Of a stretch of 41,684 bases of DNA, positions 25,081 to 34,160 are shown piece after piece. The notes under the pieces are model-generated. The model was given only the letters and a program-made list of their open reading frames with translations. It did not search any database and was not told the DNA's origin. Position numbers and translations under genes: made by a program. How positions within the stretch are numbered: the first letter of the stretch is position 1; each line of letters begins with the position of its first letter. Source of the DNA: Clostridia bacterium (GTDB lineage Bacteria; Bacillota; Clostridia; Oscillospirales; CAG-272); contig JAFSSK010000148.1 of assembly GCA_017451045.1 (NCBI GenBank), positions 1-41,684 of the forward strand, read 5' to 3'.

Positions 25081-25793
25081 CAGCCGGCAGCAAAAAAACC
25101 GCAGCCGTCATACTGGCTGCAGGCTCATCCGAACGGCTTGGCGGCGACACGCGCAAGCAGTTCGTGAAAATCTGCGGTATCCCTGTCGTGGCGCACACGC
25201 TGATGGCTTTCGAGTCCTCTTCGAGCATCGACGAGATCGTCATCGTCGCCCACAAAGACGAGATCGGCCTTTACAAGGATTTGCGCGAGCAGTATAAGAT
25301 CACCAAACTGCGCAAGGCGGTCATAGGGGAATCTACCCGTCAGGAGTCGTCTCTCAAAGGGTTCGAAGCAGTCTCGGAAGAGGCGGAATTCATCGCCGTG
25401 GCGGATGCCGCGCGGTGCCTCGTCACCCCGGAGATCATCGACGCCGTATGCAAGGCCTCATACAGATACGGGGCCGCGACCGCGGCATGGCAGTCGCCGG
25501 ACTCCGTCAAAACCGGCCGCAAAATGCGGGGAGTCCCTGTCATTGAGGCGGATCTTGACAGAAACACCGTATGGATGACGCAGACCCCGCAGGTGTTCCG
25601 GAAGGATATCTACGCCTGCGCTGCATATGCCGCAAAAGAGTATGGTTTCTCCGCGACGGACGACTGCTCCATGGTCCAACACATCGGACGCACGGTCTAT
25701 CTGGTCGATTGCGGACCTGAAAATATCAAGATTACAACGCAGGACGATCTGCGTCGGGCAGAACTCATTCTGCAGAACAGGAGGCAGCCGTGA
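25077..25793 (+). CDS. ispD: 2-C-methyl-D-erythritol 4-phosphate cytidylyltransferase
   Basis: IspD attaches CMP to methylerythritol 4-phosphate, the third step of the MEP isoprenoid pathway. The 238-residue product has the nucleotide-binding signature [20 protein letters not shown] at the N-terminus, [12 protein letters not shown] and the late segment [13 protein letters not shown], then [11 protein letters not shown]. The start ATG overlaps the rpiB stop as ATGA, and the ispF GTG overlaps its own stop. Expression is thus tied to both the pentose-phosphate and isoprenoid genes. Confidence 0.96.
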   Translation: MTAGSKKTAAVILAAGSSERLGGDTRKQFVKICGIPVVAHTLMAFESSSSIDEIVIVAHKDEIGLYKDLREQYKITKLRKAVIGESTRQESSLKGFEAVSEEAEFIAVADAARCLVTPEIIDAVCKASYRYGAATAAWQSPDSVKTGRKMRGVPVIEADLDRNTVWMTQTPQVFRKDIYACAAYAAKEYGFSATDDCSMVQHIGRTVYLVDCGPENIKITTQDDLRRAELILQNRRQP

Positions 25794-26278
25794 TTCGTAT
25801 CGGTCAGGGGTATGACGTTCACAAGCTGGTCGCCGGAAGGCCGCTGATCCTTGGCGGTGTCCGGGTCCCATATGAAAAAGGCCTTGACGGCCATTCTGAC
25901 GCAGACGTGCTGACGCATGCCGTCATGGATGCGATCCTTGGTGCGCTGGCTTTGGGCGACATCGGACAGATGTTCCCGGATTCGGATGAAGCCTATCGGG
26001 GGGCGGACAGTCTCCTCCTTTTGGAAAAAGTCCGTGCCAGAGCGGCTGAGGCTGGCTGGTCCGTCGTCAATATCGATTCCACGATCGTCGCTCAGGCGCC
26101 GAAACTTGCGCCGTTCGTCCCGGAAATGAGGAGAAAGCTTGCTTCAGTCCTCAAGACCGATCCGGACCGCATCAGCGTCAAGGCAACGACCGAAGAGCAT
26201 CTCGGGTTTACCGGAGACGGCAGCGGCATCGCCGCACAGGCCGTCTGCCTGCTCGAGAACAACGGAGGTAAACAATGA
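25790..26278 (+). CDS. ispF: 2-C-methyl-D-erythritol 2,4-cyclodiphosphate synthase
   Basis: IspF cyclises the CDP-methylerythritol 2-phosphate intermediate, the fifth MEP step, as a zinc-dependent trimer. The 162-residue product starts [13 protein letters not shown], where the Asp and His bind metal. It continues with [22 protein letters not shown], which holds the third His, and ends with the [18 protein letters not shown] segment. The GTG start overlaps the ispD stop by four bases, and rpe overlaps its own stop. A separate IspF gene, not the fused IspDF form, is present. Confidence 0.97.
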   Translation: MIRIGQGYDVHKLVAGRPLILGGVRVPYEKGLDGHSDADVLTHAVMDAILGALALGDIGQMFPDSDEAYRGADSLLLLEKVRARAAEAGWSVVNIDSTIVAQAPKLAPFVPEMRRKLASVLKTDPDRISVKATTEEHLGFTGDGSGIAAQAVCLLENNGGKQ

Positions 26279-26928
26279 GCGTTCGCATCTCGCCGTCTCT
26301 TCTGGCGGCGGATTTCGCGCATCTGGACAAAGAGGTGCAGAAAATCGAACAGGCCGGCGCCGACGCCGTTCACCTGGACGTCATGGACGGTCTGTTCGTG
26401 CCCAACATCACATTCGGCGCGCCCGTCATTAAATGCTTGAGGCCATTGACAAAACTTACATTCGACGTTCATCTGATGATTACGCACCCTCTGGCGTATA
26501 TAGAGGATTTTGCGCGGGCAGGAGCTGACATCATCTCTTTCCACGTAGAGAGCAGCGACGACCCGGTACAGGTCATCGAAAAGATCCGTGAACAGGGATG
26601 CACGCCTTTTTTAGCGCTGTCGCCGGAAACGCCTGCCGACGCCGTCCTTCCCTTCCTCGACAGGATCTGCGGCCTGATGGTCATGACCGTGCATCCGGGA
26701 CGCGGGGGACAGACGCTGATCCCGCAAACGCTCGACAAGGTACGCCTGCTACGCAAGAAACTGGATAAGGATTATCCTTCCCTGACGCTTGAAACAGACG
26801 GCGGCATCACCCTGTCCAACGCGTCTGAGGTCATCGCGGCAGGTTCGGATATGCTGGTCGCCGGGACGGCATTCTTCAGAGCGGACGATCCTGCCGAAGC
26901 GGTAAAACGCCTGCGTGGTGAGAACTGA
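26275..26928 (+). CDS. rpe: Ribulose-phosphate 3-epimerase
   Basis: Rpe interconverts ribulose 5-phosphate and xylulose 5-phosphate. The 217-residue TIM barrel has the family sequences [59 protein letters not shown] and ETDGGI, with the metal-binding His and Asp residues in place. The ATG overlaps the ispF stop. It is the last gene of the six-gene operon and is followed by a long hairpin. With rpiB it covers both ribulose 5-phosphate conversions. Confidence 0.97.
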   Translation: MSVRISPSLLAADFAHLDKEVQKIEQAGADAVHLDVMDGLFVPNITFGAPVIKCLRPLTKLTFDVHLMITHPLAYIEDFARAGADIISFHVESSDDPVQVIEKIREQGCTPFLALSPETPADAVLPFLDRICGLMVMTVHPGRGGQTLIPQTLDKVRLLRKKLDKDYPSLTLETDGGITLSNASEVIAAGSDMLVAGTAFFRADDPAEAVKRLRGEN

Positions 26929-26936
26929 TCATATTC

Positions 26937-26981
26937 CACAACAGAAAACGGAACGGTTTGCCCGTTCCGTTTTCTGTTGTG
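26937..26981. terminator. Bidirectional terminator with a 20 bp perfect stem
   Basis: CACAACAGAAAACGGAACGG (26937-26956) and its exact complement (26962-26981) flank a five-base loop TTTGC. It lies between the convergent rpe and htrA genes. The A- and T-rich parts of the stem can supply U-runs in both directions. Confidence 0.85.
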
Positions 26982-26988
26982 CGTTCGA

Positions 26989-28338
26989 TCAGGAAGCCGA
27001 TTCCTTCAGTGTCAGTACCGCGACTTTCGTTTCCCCATCGCTGTAATAAGTAACAAGGACTTCGTCGCCGGCCTTGTGTTTGCTCAAAATGTCAATGACC
27101 TCATCGATACCCGTCACCGTCATGTCTTCCACTTTTAAAATGATGTCGTTCGCCTTCAGCTTTCCGTATGCCGATCCACCGGGCGATACCGAAACGATCC
27201 AGACGCCGCTGACTTCCGCGTAAAACGCGCCTTCCGTTTCTTCCTCAAAAACCGTCACCTTGTTGTTTGATCCCGCGATATAGTACTTGCCGGCTTCAAC
27301 GCCTGTACCGACGATCCCGATATACGGCCTGTTCACCTTGGCAGCTTCTTCCGTCGCGTCGTTCTTTCCGCTCAGGATCTTGTCGATGGCACTCAGCACG
27401 TAGTTTGACGGGATCGCGAATCCCATGTTCTCATACTGGGCACCCAGCCGCATACTGACGATCCCGATCACTTCGCAGGAGCTGTTGATCAGCGCGCCGC
27501 CGGAGTTGCCCGTGTTGACGGCCGCATCGACCTGGATCACGGAAACGGTAAAGCCCGCCTCCGTAATGACAAGGCGGTCCGTCCCCGACACGATCCCCTG
27601 TGAGATCGACCACGCGAAAGCCTCTCCGCCGGGATGTCCGATGACATAGGCAGTCTCACCTGTCTTGACCCGGTTGGAATTGCCGAAACTGGCCGGGACG
27701 AGCGTGACGTCCGACACGTGGATCACGGCCAGATCGTCCTCGAGACTTCCTCCGACGAGTTTGGCGTTATATGTCTTGCCGTCATACGTCGTGACCTGGA
27801 TCTCGTACGACCCTGTAATGATGTGGTAGTTCGTCACGATATACCCGTCGCTTGAAAACGCGACTCCCGCTCCGGTACTGTACCCCGTCGATGAGGATGA
27901 TTTGATAAAGACGATGGACGGGTTGATGGTTTCGGATATGGTGACCGCGTCCGCACCGGATCTGGCGGACGCGCCTTTGCCGCCTATGAAGAACGACAGG
28001 ACCAGCAAGCCGGCGCACAATAGGAAAATGACGCCGAGGATCCCCGCGAACACCCATGCGCTTTTCCGCCCGCCGGAATGCTTCTCGCCCGCTTTTTTCT
28101 CTTCCTGCGAAAGATCCCAGCTGTATGTAAGTGCAGCCTCGTTCTGAGCCGCTTCGGGCGTTTGGGCTACTTCCTCCTCTTCAGCGCTTCCGGCATCCCG
28201 GTCTTCTTCGGAGACATCCTCACGGGAATCTTCTTCGGCGGGAACCGCCGGTTCCTCCGCCGGATCTGTATCGACAGGCGAGGACGGTGTCTGTTCTCCG
28301 TCTTCTGCTATTTCATTTTCCAAGAGTTTTTCTTCCAT
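26989..28338 (-). CDS. HtrA/DegP-type membrane-anchored serine protease
   Basis: HtrA proteases degrade or refold misfolded proteins outside the membrane. The 449-residue product has a very acidic cytoplasmic N-terminus (about 1-65), one membrane helix (about 95-118), and a trypsin-like domain. The triad is H172 (TNYHII), D202 (DDLAVI) and S279 (NTGNSGGAL). A single C-terminal PDZ domain follows (about 345-445; GSAYGKLKANDIILKVEDM). The SD GGGAG precedes the ATG. It follows a response regulator and a histidine kinase on the same strand, as stress proteases often do (CssRS/HtrA and WalRK/HtrC are known parallels), so it is a likely target or partner of that system. Confidence 0.93.
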   Translation of the reverse strand: MEEKLLENEIAEDGEQTPSSPVDTDPAEEPAVPAEEDSREDVSEEDRDAGSAEEEEVAQTPEAAQNEAALTYSWDLSQEEKKAGEKHSGGRKSAWVFAGILGVIFLLCAGLLVLSFFIGGKGASARSGADAVTISETINPSIVFIKSSSSTGYSTGAGVAFSSDGYIVTNYHIITGSYEIQVTTYDGKTYNAKLVGGSLEDDLAVIHVSDVTLVPASFGNSNRVKTGETAYVIGHPGGEAFAWSISQGIVSGTDRLVITEAGFTVSVIQVDAAVNTGNSGGALINSSCEVIGIVSMRLGAQYENMGFAIPSNYVLSAIDKILSGKNDATEEAAKVNRPYIGIVGTGVEAGKYYIAGSNNKVTVFEEETEGAFYAEVSGVWIVSVSPGGSAYGKLKANDIILKVEDMTVTGIDEVIDILSKHKAGDEVLVTYYSDGETKVAVLTLKESAS

Positions 28339-28370
28339 ATTATCTCCCGGGCGGCAATCGTCTTCCGCCG

Positions 28371-29885
28371 TTATCCGTTTATATAGTTGTCCGCATCCTC
28401 TTCGGCCGCAGGCATCGTTTCCGGCCCTGCAAGCGCCAGCTGGAATCCGAACTCACAGTTCTTCCCGTATTCGCTCTCGACCCAGATCTTTCCGCCGTGG
28501 GCGTCAATGATGGTCTTGGCGATATACAGACCGAGACCAAGTCCCTGCTTGTCCTGGCTGCGGCTCTTGTCGCTCTTGTAGAATCTGTCGAAGATCATAG
28601 GCTGCTCTTCTTCAGCAATTCCTATCCCTTCATTGAAAACCGTCACGACGGCTTTCTTTTCTTTTGCCTTTACGGCAAGACAGATCCGCAGCGTGCCGCC
28701 GTCGTTGGAAAATTTCGTGGCGTTGTCGATCAGATTGAAAATGATCTGATGGATCGCGTCCCTGTCTCCGATGACATAGATGCTGTCCTCATCGGAGGTG
28801 AATTCGACAGCCAGCCTCTTTTCATCTATCTTCTTTTCAAATCCGATGAGCACCTGCCTTGCGACCTCGGCGATGTTGAACGGCTTCATGGCGAATTTGC
28901 GTTTCCCGGATTCCAGCCTTGACAGATCCAGAAGGGTCGTGACAAGTCTTGACAGCCGTTTGATCTCATCCGATACCAGGCGCAGATAATGTTCCTGCCT
29001 GTCCGGCGGCACGACGCCGTCCAGTATGGCGTCGACAAACCCCGAGATGCTCGTCATCGGCGTCCGCAGCTCATGAGATACGTTGGAGATGAAATCGTTC
29101 CGCATCTTCTCCATATTCTCAAGGGACGCGGCCATCTGGTTGAACGCCATCCCCAGCTGGGCGATCTCATCTTTTCCCCTCACACGGACCTGCACGTCGA
29201 ACTTGCCCTCGGCGAAGCTTCTGGCTGCGCGGCTGATCTCTTTCAGCGGCGCGGTCATATGTCTTGCCACAAAGAAGATGGCGACGAGTCCGACCACAAG
29301 CAGCCAGGAGCCTGCGACCACCAGCGTCTGTACCATTATGGTCACGAGTTCTCCCCACTCCTGCGTCTGTGCGATCACGATCACGCAGCCGTACGAATCC
29401 GATTCATACAGGACAGGCGTCCCAATGATCAGATGCTTTGCATCCTGAACCAGGGGAACCAGATTCTCGAATTTAACATGTTCGCCCAGTTCCGCGACGA
29501 GTATCGCATCGGTATACTGCTCTTCAATCAGCCTGTCCCGCGGAAAGAGCTTCTCCTCTGTCCCGGCCGAGCACAGGATCGTTCCGTCTTTTCCGGTGAG
29601 AACGACCGTCCCGTCCTTCAGGCTTGTCGCCAGCGTTGAAAACACCGTTTCCATCGCCTGCCTGTCGTTCTCATTCAGGCTGCCTAGATCCTCTTTGCCA
29701 CTGATCGTCAGTTTCTCAGTCATCAGAAGACACACGGACTGTGCGGCGTTGACCGCCAGACTTTCCTTGAATGCCTTGGCATAGTTGCTCATCACGCCAA
29801 CGATGAGCGAAAAAAAGGTGACGAAGCAGACGGCAAACACGATAAGGAAAGCCACCAAATGTTTTATAAATACACTTTTGAACAT
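28371..29885 (-). CDS. Membrane sensor histidine kinase (HAMP type)
   Basis: The 504-residue kinase has a first membrane helix (about 10-33), an extracellular sensor region (about 34-178) and a second helix (about 183-206). A HAMP domain (about 207-258), HisKA with phosphorylated H271 in SHELRTPMTS, and an HATPase domain with N-box NLIDNATKFS and GLGLGLYIAK follow. The sensor region has LTGKDGTILCSAGTEEKLFP, as in PAS-like/Cache extracellular folds; the ligand is unknown. The SD AGAGGTG precedes the ATG. It is the partner of the response regulator 61 bases upstream, from which it is separated by a hairpin. Confidence 0.94.
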   Translation of the reverse strand: MFKSVFIKHLVAFLIVFAVCFVTFFSLIVGVMSNYAKAFKESLAVNAAQSVCLLMTEKLTISGKEDLGSLNENDRQAMETVFSTLATSLKDGTVVLTGKDGTILCSAGTEEKLFPRDRLIEEQYTDAILVAELGEHVKFENLVPLVQDAKHLIIGTPVLYESDSYGCVIVIAQTQEWGELVTIMVQTLVVAGSWLLVVGLVAIFFVARHMTAPLKEISRAARSFAEGKFDVQVRVRGKDEIAQLGMAFNQMAASLENMEKMRNDFISNVSHELRTPMTSISGFVDAILDGVVPPDRQEHYLRLVSDEIKRLSRLVTTLLDLSRLESGKRKFAMKPFNIAEVARQVLIGFEKKIDEKRLAVEFTSDEDSIYVIGDRDAIHQIIFNLIDNATKFSNDGGTLRICLAVKAKEKKAVVTVFNEGIGIAEEEQPMIFDRFYKSDKSRSQDKQGLGLGLYIAKTIIDAHGGKIWVESEYGKNCEFGFQLALAGPETMPAAEEDADNYING

Positions 29886-29911
29886 AACACCTCTTGCCTC
29901 ATTGTCAAAGA

Positions 29912-29941
29912 AACCCGACGGACCAGAGGATTCATCGGGTT
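29912..29941 (-). terminator. Intercistronic hairpin between response regulator and kinase genes
   Basis: On the minus strand AACCCGA (29935-29941) pairs with TCGGGTT (29912-29918) and is followed by TCTTTG. It could be a partial terminator that sets less kinase than regulator, or an mRNA-stability element. Confidence 0.5.
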
Positions 29942-29946
29942 AACAT

Positions 29947-30639
29947 TCAGTTCAGCAATTCAAATTTGTATCCGACGCCCCAGACAGTTTTCAAAACCCA
30001 CTTGTCCGATACGCCATCCAGCTTCTTGCGCAGCCGTTTTATGTGAACGTCAACTGTCCTGGAATCTCCTAAATAATCAAATCCCCACACCTTGTCCAGC
30101 AGCTGATCTCTCGTGAAAACCCGGTTGTAGTTTGATGCCAGATAATAGATCAGTTCCAGTTCTTTCGGCGGTACGCTGACCGGTTTTCCCTTCAGTTTCA
30201 ATTCATATTTCTTGAGACAGATTTCAATATTGTCGAACTTGATCACCGACGAGTCATTGATGGCTGTATTCGCTTGATACCTGCGAAGGACGGCTTTGAC
30301 CCTGGCAGACAGTTCCTTCATGTCGAAGGGCTTTACTACAAAATCATCCGCGCCAAGCTCCAGCCCGAGGACCTTGTCGAAAACTTCTCCTTTTGCCGTC
30401 ACCATTACGATCGGCTTGGTGGAGATTTCACGAATCTCACGGCACACCTGCCAGCCGTCTTTCTTCGGCAGCATGATGTCCAGGAGGACAAGATCTGGTT
30501 CGTACATTTTGAAATACTCCAGTCCTTCTACACCGTCCGCGGCGAGTTTGACTTCGTATCCTTCATTTTCAAAATACATCTTGAGCAGATCGCTGATGTT
30601 TGGATCATCATCGATGACAAGAAGTTTTGTTTCCAGCAT
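29947..30639 (-). CDS. OmpR/PhoB-family response regulator
   Basis: The 230-residue DNA-binding regulator has a receiver domain (about 3-117) with acidic residues D10-D12, phosphorylated D54 in LVLLDIMLP and the conserved Lys in VVKPFD. A C-terminal winged helix follows (about 130-228; PPKELELIYYLASNYNRVFT, then RTVDVHIKRLRKKL). I start at the ATG at 30639, six to seven bases after the SD TGGAGG; the longer frame from 30669 lacks one. It is the first gene of the regulator-kinase-HtrA operon. The targets cannot be told, but its own operon is a plausible one. Confidence 0.94.
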   Translation of the reverse strand: MLETKLLVIDDDPNISDLLKMYFENEGYEVKLAADGVEGLEYFKMYEPDLVLLDIMLPKKDGWQVCREIREISTKPIVMVTAKGEVFDKVLGLELGADDFVVKPFDMKELSARVKAVLRRYQANTAINDSSVIKFDNIEICLKKYELKLKGKPVSVPPKELELIYYLASNYNRVFTRDQLLDKVWGFDYLGDSRTVDVHIKRLRKKLDGVSDKWVLKTVWGVGYKFELLN

Positions 30640-30750
30640 ATAATCCTCCAGAAGAATTAGACATAGCAAAGAATATGCGAACCGGTTACGTCGTCAGTTT
30701 TCGGCAGTTCTGTAAATCTGCTGCCAGAATACCCGTTTCTCACCATATTC

Positions 30751-30779
30751 ATTATAGCACAAACTGATTTGTCTAGCAA
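30751..30779 (-). promoter_or_regulatory. Sigma-A promoter of the two-component/HtrA operon
   Basis: Minus strand: -35 TTGCTA (30774-30779), a 17 bp spacer, -10 TATAAT (30751-30756). The leader of about 105 bases to the ATG at 30639 shows no obvious structured element. Confidence 0.75.
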
Positions 30780-30795
30780 GGATTTTGCATCCTTA

Positions 30796-30824
30796 TTGAA
30801 AAAGCATTAAAATTATACTATAAT
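30796..30824 (+). promoter_or_regulatory. Sigma-A promoter of the ychF-MBL operon
   Basis: -35 TTGAAA (30796-30801), a 17 bp spacer, -10 TATAAT (30819-30824). It is divergent from the two-component operon promoter, whose -35 ends 17 bases away. Confidence 0.85.
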
Positions 30825-30854
30825 TGAAACAAGAAATAATTGGAGGAAATATAA

Positions 30855-31949
30855 ATGAAACTTGGAATCGTCGGCTTGCCGAACGTCGGAAAAAGCACGC
30901 TGTTCAACGCGCTGACAAATGCCGGAGCGGAATCGGCCAATTATCCTTTCTGCACCATAGAACCGAATGTCGGCGTCGTAGCGGTGCCGGACAACAGACT
31001 TGACTTTCTCGCCGATCTTTATCACCCGGAAAAGTATACCCCTGCCACCATTGAATTCGTTGATATCGCAGGTCTTGTCCGCGGCGCATCCAAAGGCGAG
31101 GGACTCGGGAACAAATTTCTGTCCCATATCCGGGAAGTCGACGCCATCATCCACATCGTCCGGTGCTTTGAAAACGAGAACATCATCCATGTGGACGGCA
31201 AGATCGATCCCATGCGCGATCTGGAGACCATCAATCTGGAACTGATCTTTTCGGATATCGAAATGGTCGAAAGAAGGATCGACAGGACCAAAAAGGCGAT
31301 GCGGGCCGATAAGAAACTGGAAGCGGAACTGCAGGTCTACGAGAAGATCCTTGCCTGCCTTGAAAGCGGGAAGTGTGCGAGGACCGTCGCTCTGACGGAT
31401 GATGAGGAAGCCTGCCTTTACGACACGCCACTGCTCACCAGAAAGCCCGTTATCTACGTGGCCAACGTCGGCGAGGACGAGGCCGGCGCCGAACCGCTGG
31501 ACAATCCCGCCTACTGCAGCCTGAAGGCATATGCAGAGGAGGAAAACTCCCAGATCCTGGCCATATGCGCCGGGATCGAAGCCGAGATCGCGGAACTGCC
31601 CGCTGACGAAAAAGCCATGTTCTTAGAGGAAATGGGAATTCGGGAAAGCGGTCTGGACCGTCTGATCAAAGCCTCATATTCCCTGCTCGGGCTGATCAGT
31701 TTCCTGACGGGAGGCCCGCAGGAAGTCCGTGCCTGGACCATCCGCCGCGGCACGCTAGCGCCCCAGGCGGCAGGAAAGATCCACAGTGATTTCGAGCGGG
31801 GGTTCATCCGGGCCGAGATCGTTTCGTTCGAGGACCTCGTCCGCTACGGCAGCATCCCGGCCTGCAAGGAAGCCGGCGTTTACCGCAGCGAGGGCAAGGA
31901 CTATGTGATGAAGGACGGGGACGTGGTCCTCTTCCGGTTCAATGTCTGA
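30855..31949 (+). CDS. ychF: Redox-regulated ATPase YchF
   Basis: YchF (OLA1 family) is an Obg-related P-loop ATPase associated with ribosomes and oxidative-stress responses. The 364-residue product has G1 GLPNVGKSTLFNALT at the N-terminus, switch and G3 region VDIAGLVRGASKGEGLGNKF, and NVGE in place of the GTP-specifying NKxD, which explains ATP preference. A helical arm and a C-terminal TGS domain (about 280-364) follow. The SD TGGAGG precedes the ATG. It leads an operon with trmB, 15 bases downstream. Confidence 0.97.
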   Translation: MKLGIVGLPNVGKSTLFNALTNAGAESANYPFCTIEPNVGVVAVPDNRLDFLADLYHPEKYTPATIEFVDIAGLVRGASKGEGLGNKFLSHIREVDAIIHIVRCFENENIIHVDGKIDPMRDLETINLELIFSDIEMVERRIDRTKKAMRADKKLEAELQVYEKILACLESGKCARTVALTDDEEACLYDTPLLTRKPVIYVANVGEDEAGAEPLDNPAYCSLKAYAEEENSQILAICAGIEAEIAELPADEKAMFLEEMGIRESGLDRLIKASYSLLGLISFLTGGPQEVRAWTIRRGTLAPQAAGKIHSDFERGFIRAEIVSFEDLVRYGSIPACKEAGVYRSEGKDYVMKDGDVVLFRFNV

Positions 31950-31964
31950 CAAGGAGAATCATCT

Positions 31965-32651
31965 ATGCGCATGCGGCGAAAAAAGCACGGCCCCGAACGG
32001 ATCGCTGCCTGTTCTGAATATCTGATCTGTCCGGACAAGGACATGCCGGGCGTCCTGCATGACCCGTCCGAATGGTTTCCCGACCGCCGGCCTGTCTTTC
32101 TGGAGATCGGCTGCGGGAAGGGCGGCTTTGCGTCGTCATATGCGGCATCGCATCCCGAATGCAACCTGATCGCCGTGGAACGCGTCCCTGACGTCGCGTG
32201 TCTCGCCCTGGAGAAAGCCAAAGCCGGACGGGGCGAAAGGCAGTCTGACAATCTGCGGATCCTGATCGCCAACGCCCAGGATCTGACGAGGCTTTTTTGC
32301 GAGCATTCATTTGCCGGTATTTTTCTGAATTTCAGCGATCCCTGGCCGAAGAAGGGCTATGCCAAGCGAAGACTGACGCACCGTCTGTTCCTGGAACAGT
32401 ACAGACGGCTGCTTTCGGATCATGGACTCCTTTACTTCAAAACGGACAACGAGCCTCTTTTCGATTTCAGTCTGGAGGAGTTCGCCGCGGCAGGCCTTTC
32501 CGTTGAACAGATCTCCCGGGACCTGCACGAAGACACATCTATCAAAGACAATATCATGACGGAGTATGAATCCAACTTTGTTTCGCAGGGAAAGCCGATA
32601 TTCTATGCAAAGGTGAGATTCGAAAAAGACCATGCTGGAACAACTGATTGA
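31965..32651 (+). CDS. trmB: tRNA (guanine-N7-)-methyltransferase
   Basis: TrmB methylates G46 in the tRNA variable loop using S-adenosylmethionine. The 228-residue Rossmann-fold protein has the SAM motif LEIGCGKGGF (about 46-55), the family-specific NFSDPWPKKGYAKRRLTH (about 122-139) and the C-terminal TEYESNF segment. The SD AAGGAG precedes the ATG. Its 3' end overlaps the next gene by 20 bases. Confidence 0.96.
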   Translation: MRMRRKKHGPERIAACSEYLICPDKDMPGVLHDPSEWFPDRRPVFLEIGCGKGGFASSYAASHPECNLIAVERVPDVACLALEKAKAGRGERQSDNLRILIANAQDLTRLFCEHSFAGIFLNFSDPWPKKGYAKRRLTHRLFLEQYRRLLSDHGLLYFKTDNEPLFDFSLEEFAAAGLSVEQISRDLHEDTSIKDNIMTEYESNFVSQGKPIFYAKVRFEKDHAGTTD

Positions 32652-33201
32652 CAAATGCAGGAGCTACCGCTCCTTCACACCCGGCGTATCTGTCCCGGAC
32701 GATCTGCTCCGGCAGTGGTTAAGAAACGCCGGAAGGACCGCTTCCACCCGGAACCTGCAGGTGGTGCGGTTCAAGATCTGTACAGGAGAGGCGCTGCAGA
32801 AGCTTCTCCCCCTGACAAGATGGGCAGGCGGGCTGGCCGGGAGAAAATTTCCTCCGGCCGGACATGAGCCGAGCGTTTTGCTCATCCTTTGTATTGACAC
32901 GGATCTTGCGCAGGGACCTGCCTATTTCAAGGATATCGGGATCGCCGCCCAGACGATCCTCCTTTCTGCCACAGAGGCCGGGTTCGGCGGCTGCATGATC
33001 GGCGCTTTCGATCCCGAAACGGTCAGAAAGGAAATGTCTTTGGGCGAGCGCTATCTTCCCGCGCTTGTCATCGCGCTTGGAAAACCGGATGAAGCCGTCC
33101 GGATAGACGACCTCCCCGCCTCCGGCTCCACGGCCTACTGGCGGGACGAAGACGACGTACATCACGTTCCCAAGCGTTCTTTGGAGGATCTCATCCTATG
33201 A
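32632..33201 (+). CDS. Nitroreductase family flavoprotein
   Basis: The 189-residue product fits the FMN-dependent nitroreductase fold: RSYRSFTPGVSVPDDLL at the start, NAGRTASTRNLQ where FMN-contacting residues sit, and DIGIAAQTILLSATEAGFGG (about 101-120). The end (WRDEDDVHHVPKRSLEDLI) is typical of short family members. The physiological substrate is unknown. It overlaps trmB by 20 bases at its start and truB by four (ATGA) at its end, so it is embedded in a tRNA-modification operon although its own link to tRNA is not evident. Confidence 0.85.
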   Translation: MLEQLIDKCRSYRSFTPGVSVPDDLLRQWLRNAGRTASTRNLQVVRFKICTGEALQKLLPLTRWAGGLAGRKFPPAGHEPSVLLILCIDTDLAQGPAYFKDIGIAAQTILLSATEAGFGGCMIGAFDPETVRKEMSLGERYLPALVIALGKPDEAVRIDDLPASGSTAYWRDEDDVHHVPKRSLEDLIL

Positions 33202-34148
33202 CAGAGACGGAAATGCGGTCGTACGGTGGCGTCCTTGTCGTCGATAAGCCCGCGGGGATCACGTCCCTTGACGCCGTCAATCAGGCAAGACGCCTTTACG
33301 GCACAAAGCAGGTCGGACACACCGGAACGCTCGATCCTATGGCTACCGGCGTGCTGGTGATCCTGGTCGGAAGAGCCGTCAAAGCGTCCGAATATCTTTC
33401 CAGCCACGACAAGTCATACAGTGCGCTCATGCGCCTCGGCATCACGACGGATACGCAGGACGTAACCGGAAAGGTGATTCGTCAGTTTGAGGGCGCCTTA
33501 CCTGATCCCGGACAGGTGTCGGCCGTTTGCGGGCAGTTCACCGGGATGATCTCGCAGATCCCGCCCATGTACAGCGCCCTGAAGGTCGGCGGCAGGAAAC
33601 TGTATGATCTTGCCAGACACGGGCAGACCGTCGAAAGGGCTCCCCGGGACGTTGTCATCTATGAACTCGGCTGCGAGCAGACCGAGTTTCCCGACAGCTA
33701 CCGGCTGGATATCCGGTGTTCCGGCGGCACCTATATCAGGACCCTCTGCGACGACATCGGCAGCAGCCTCGGCTGCGGAGCCGTCATGGCGGAACTGCGG
33801 AGAATATCGTGCGGCATGTTTTCGATCGGACAGGCATACAGCCTCAATACTCTTTCGCAGATGACCGCGCAGCAGCGGCTGGACTGCCTGTTGCCGGTCA
33901 GCGAGCTTTTTGCGGATCTGCCGTCCGTTTCCCTTCCCGATTTTTATGCCCGTCTCGTCCGGAACGGACAGGCGGTTGACACTCATAAACTGCTTGACTG
34001 CATGCCTGACGGTCAGGATCTGCCTGCCGGGTCACGGTGCGCGCTTTACTGTGCCCGCGGCGAGGATCAGATCTTTTTCGCGCTGGGAGAGATCATCCCG
34101 GCCGAGACAGGCAACGCCCTTAAAGCTATCAAACTGTTTGCACTCTAG
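33198..34148 (+). CDS. truB: tRNA pseudouridine(55) synthase TruB
   Basis: TruB makes pseudouridine 55 in the T-loop of tRNAs. The 316-residue product has LVVDKPAGITSLDAV, the catalytic motif GHTGTLDPMATGVLVI (Asp about 46), and IPPMYSALKVGGRKLYDLAR. The RCSGGTYIRTLCDDIG segment and a C-terminal PUA-like region follow. In many Firmicutes truB lies with rbfA and ribF; here it sits between a nitroreductase and two MBL-fold genes. The ATG overlaps the nitroreductase stop. Confidence 0.97.
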   Translation: MTETEMRSYGGVLVVDKPAGITSLDAVNQARRLYGTKQVGHTGTLDPMATGVLVILVGRAVKASEYLSSHDKSYSALMRLGITTDTQDVTGKVIRQFEGALPDPGQVSAVCGQFTGMISQIPPMYSALKVGGRKLYDLARHGQTVERAPRDVVIYELGCEQTEFPDSYRLDIRCSGGTYIRTLCDDIGSSLGCGAVMAELRRISCGMFSIGQAYSLNTLSQMTAQQRLDCLLPVSELFADLPSVSLPDFYARLVRNGQAVDTHKLLDCMPDGQDLPAGSRCALYCARGEDQIFFALGEIIPAETGNALKAIKLFAL

Positions 34149-34160
34149 AAAGGAACAGGT

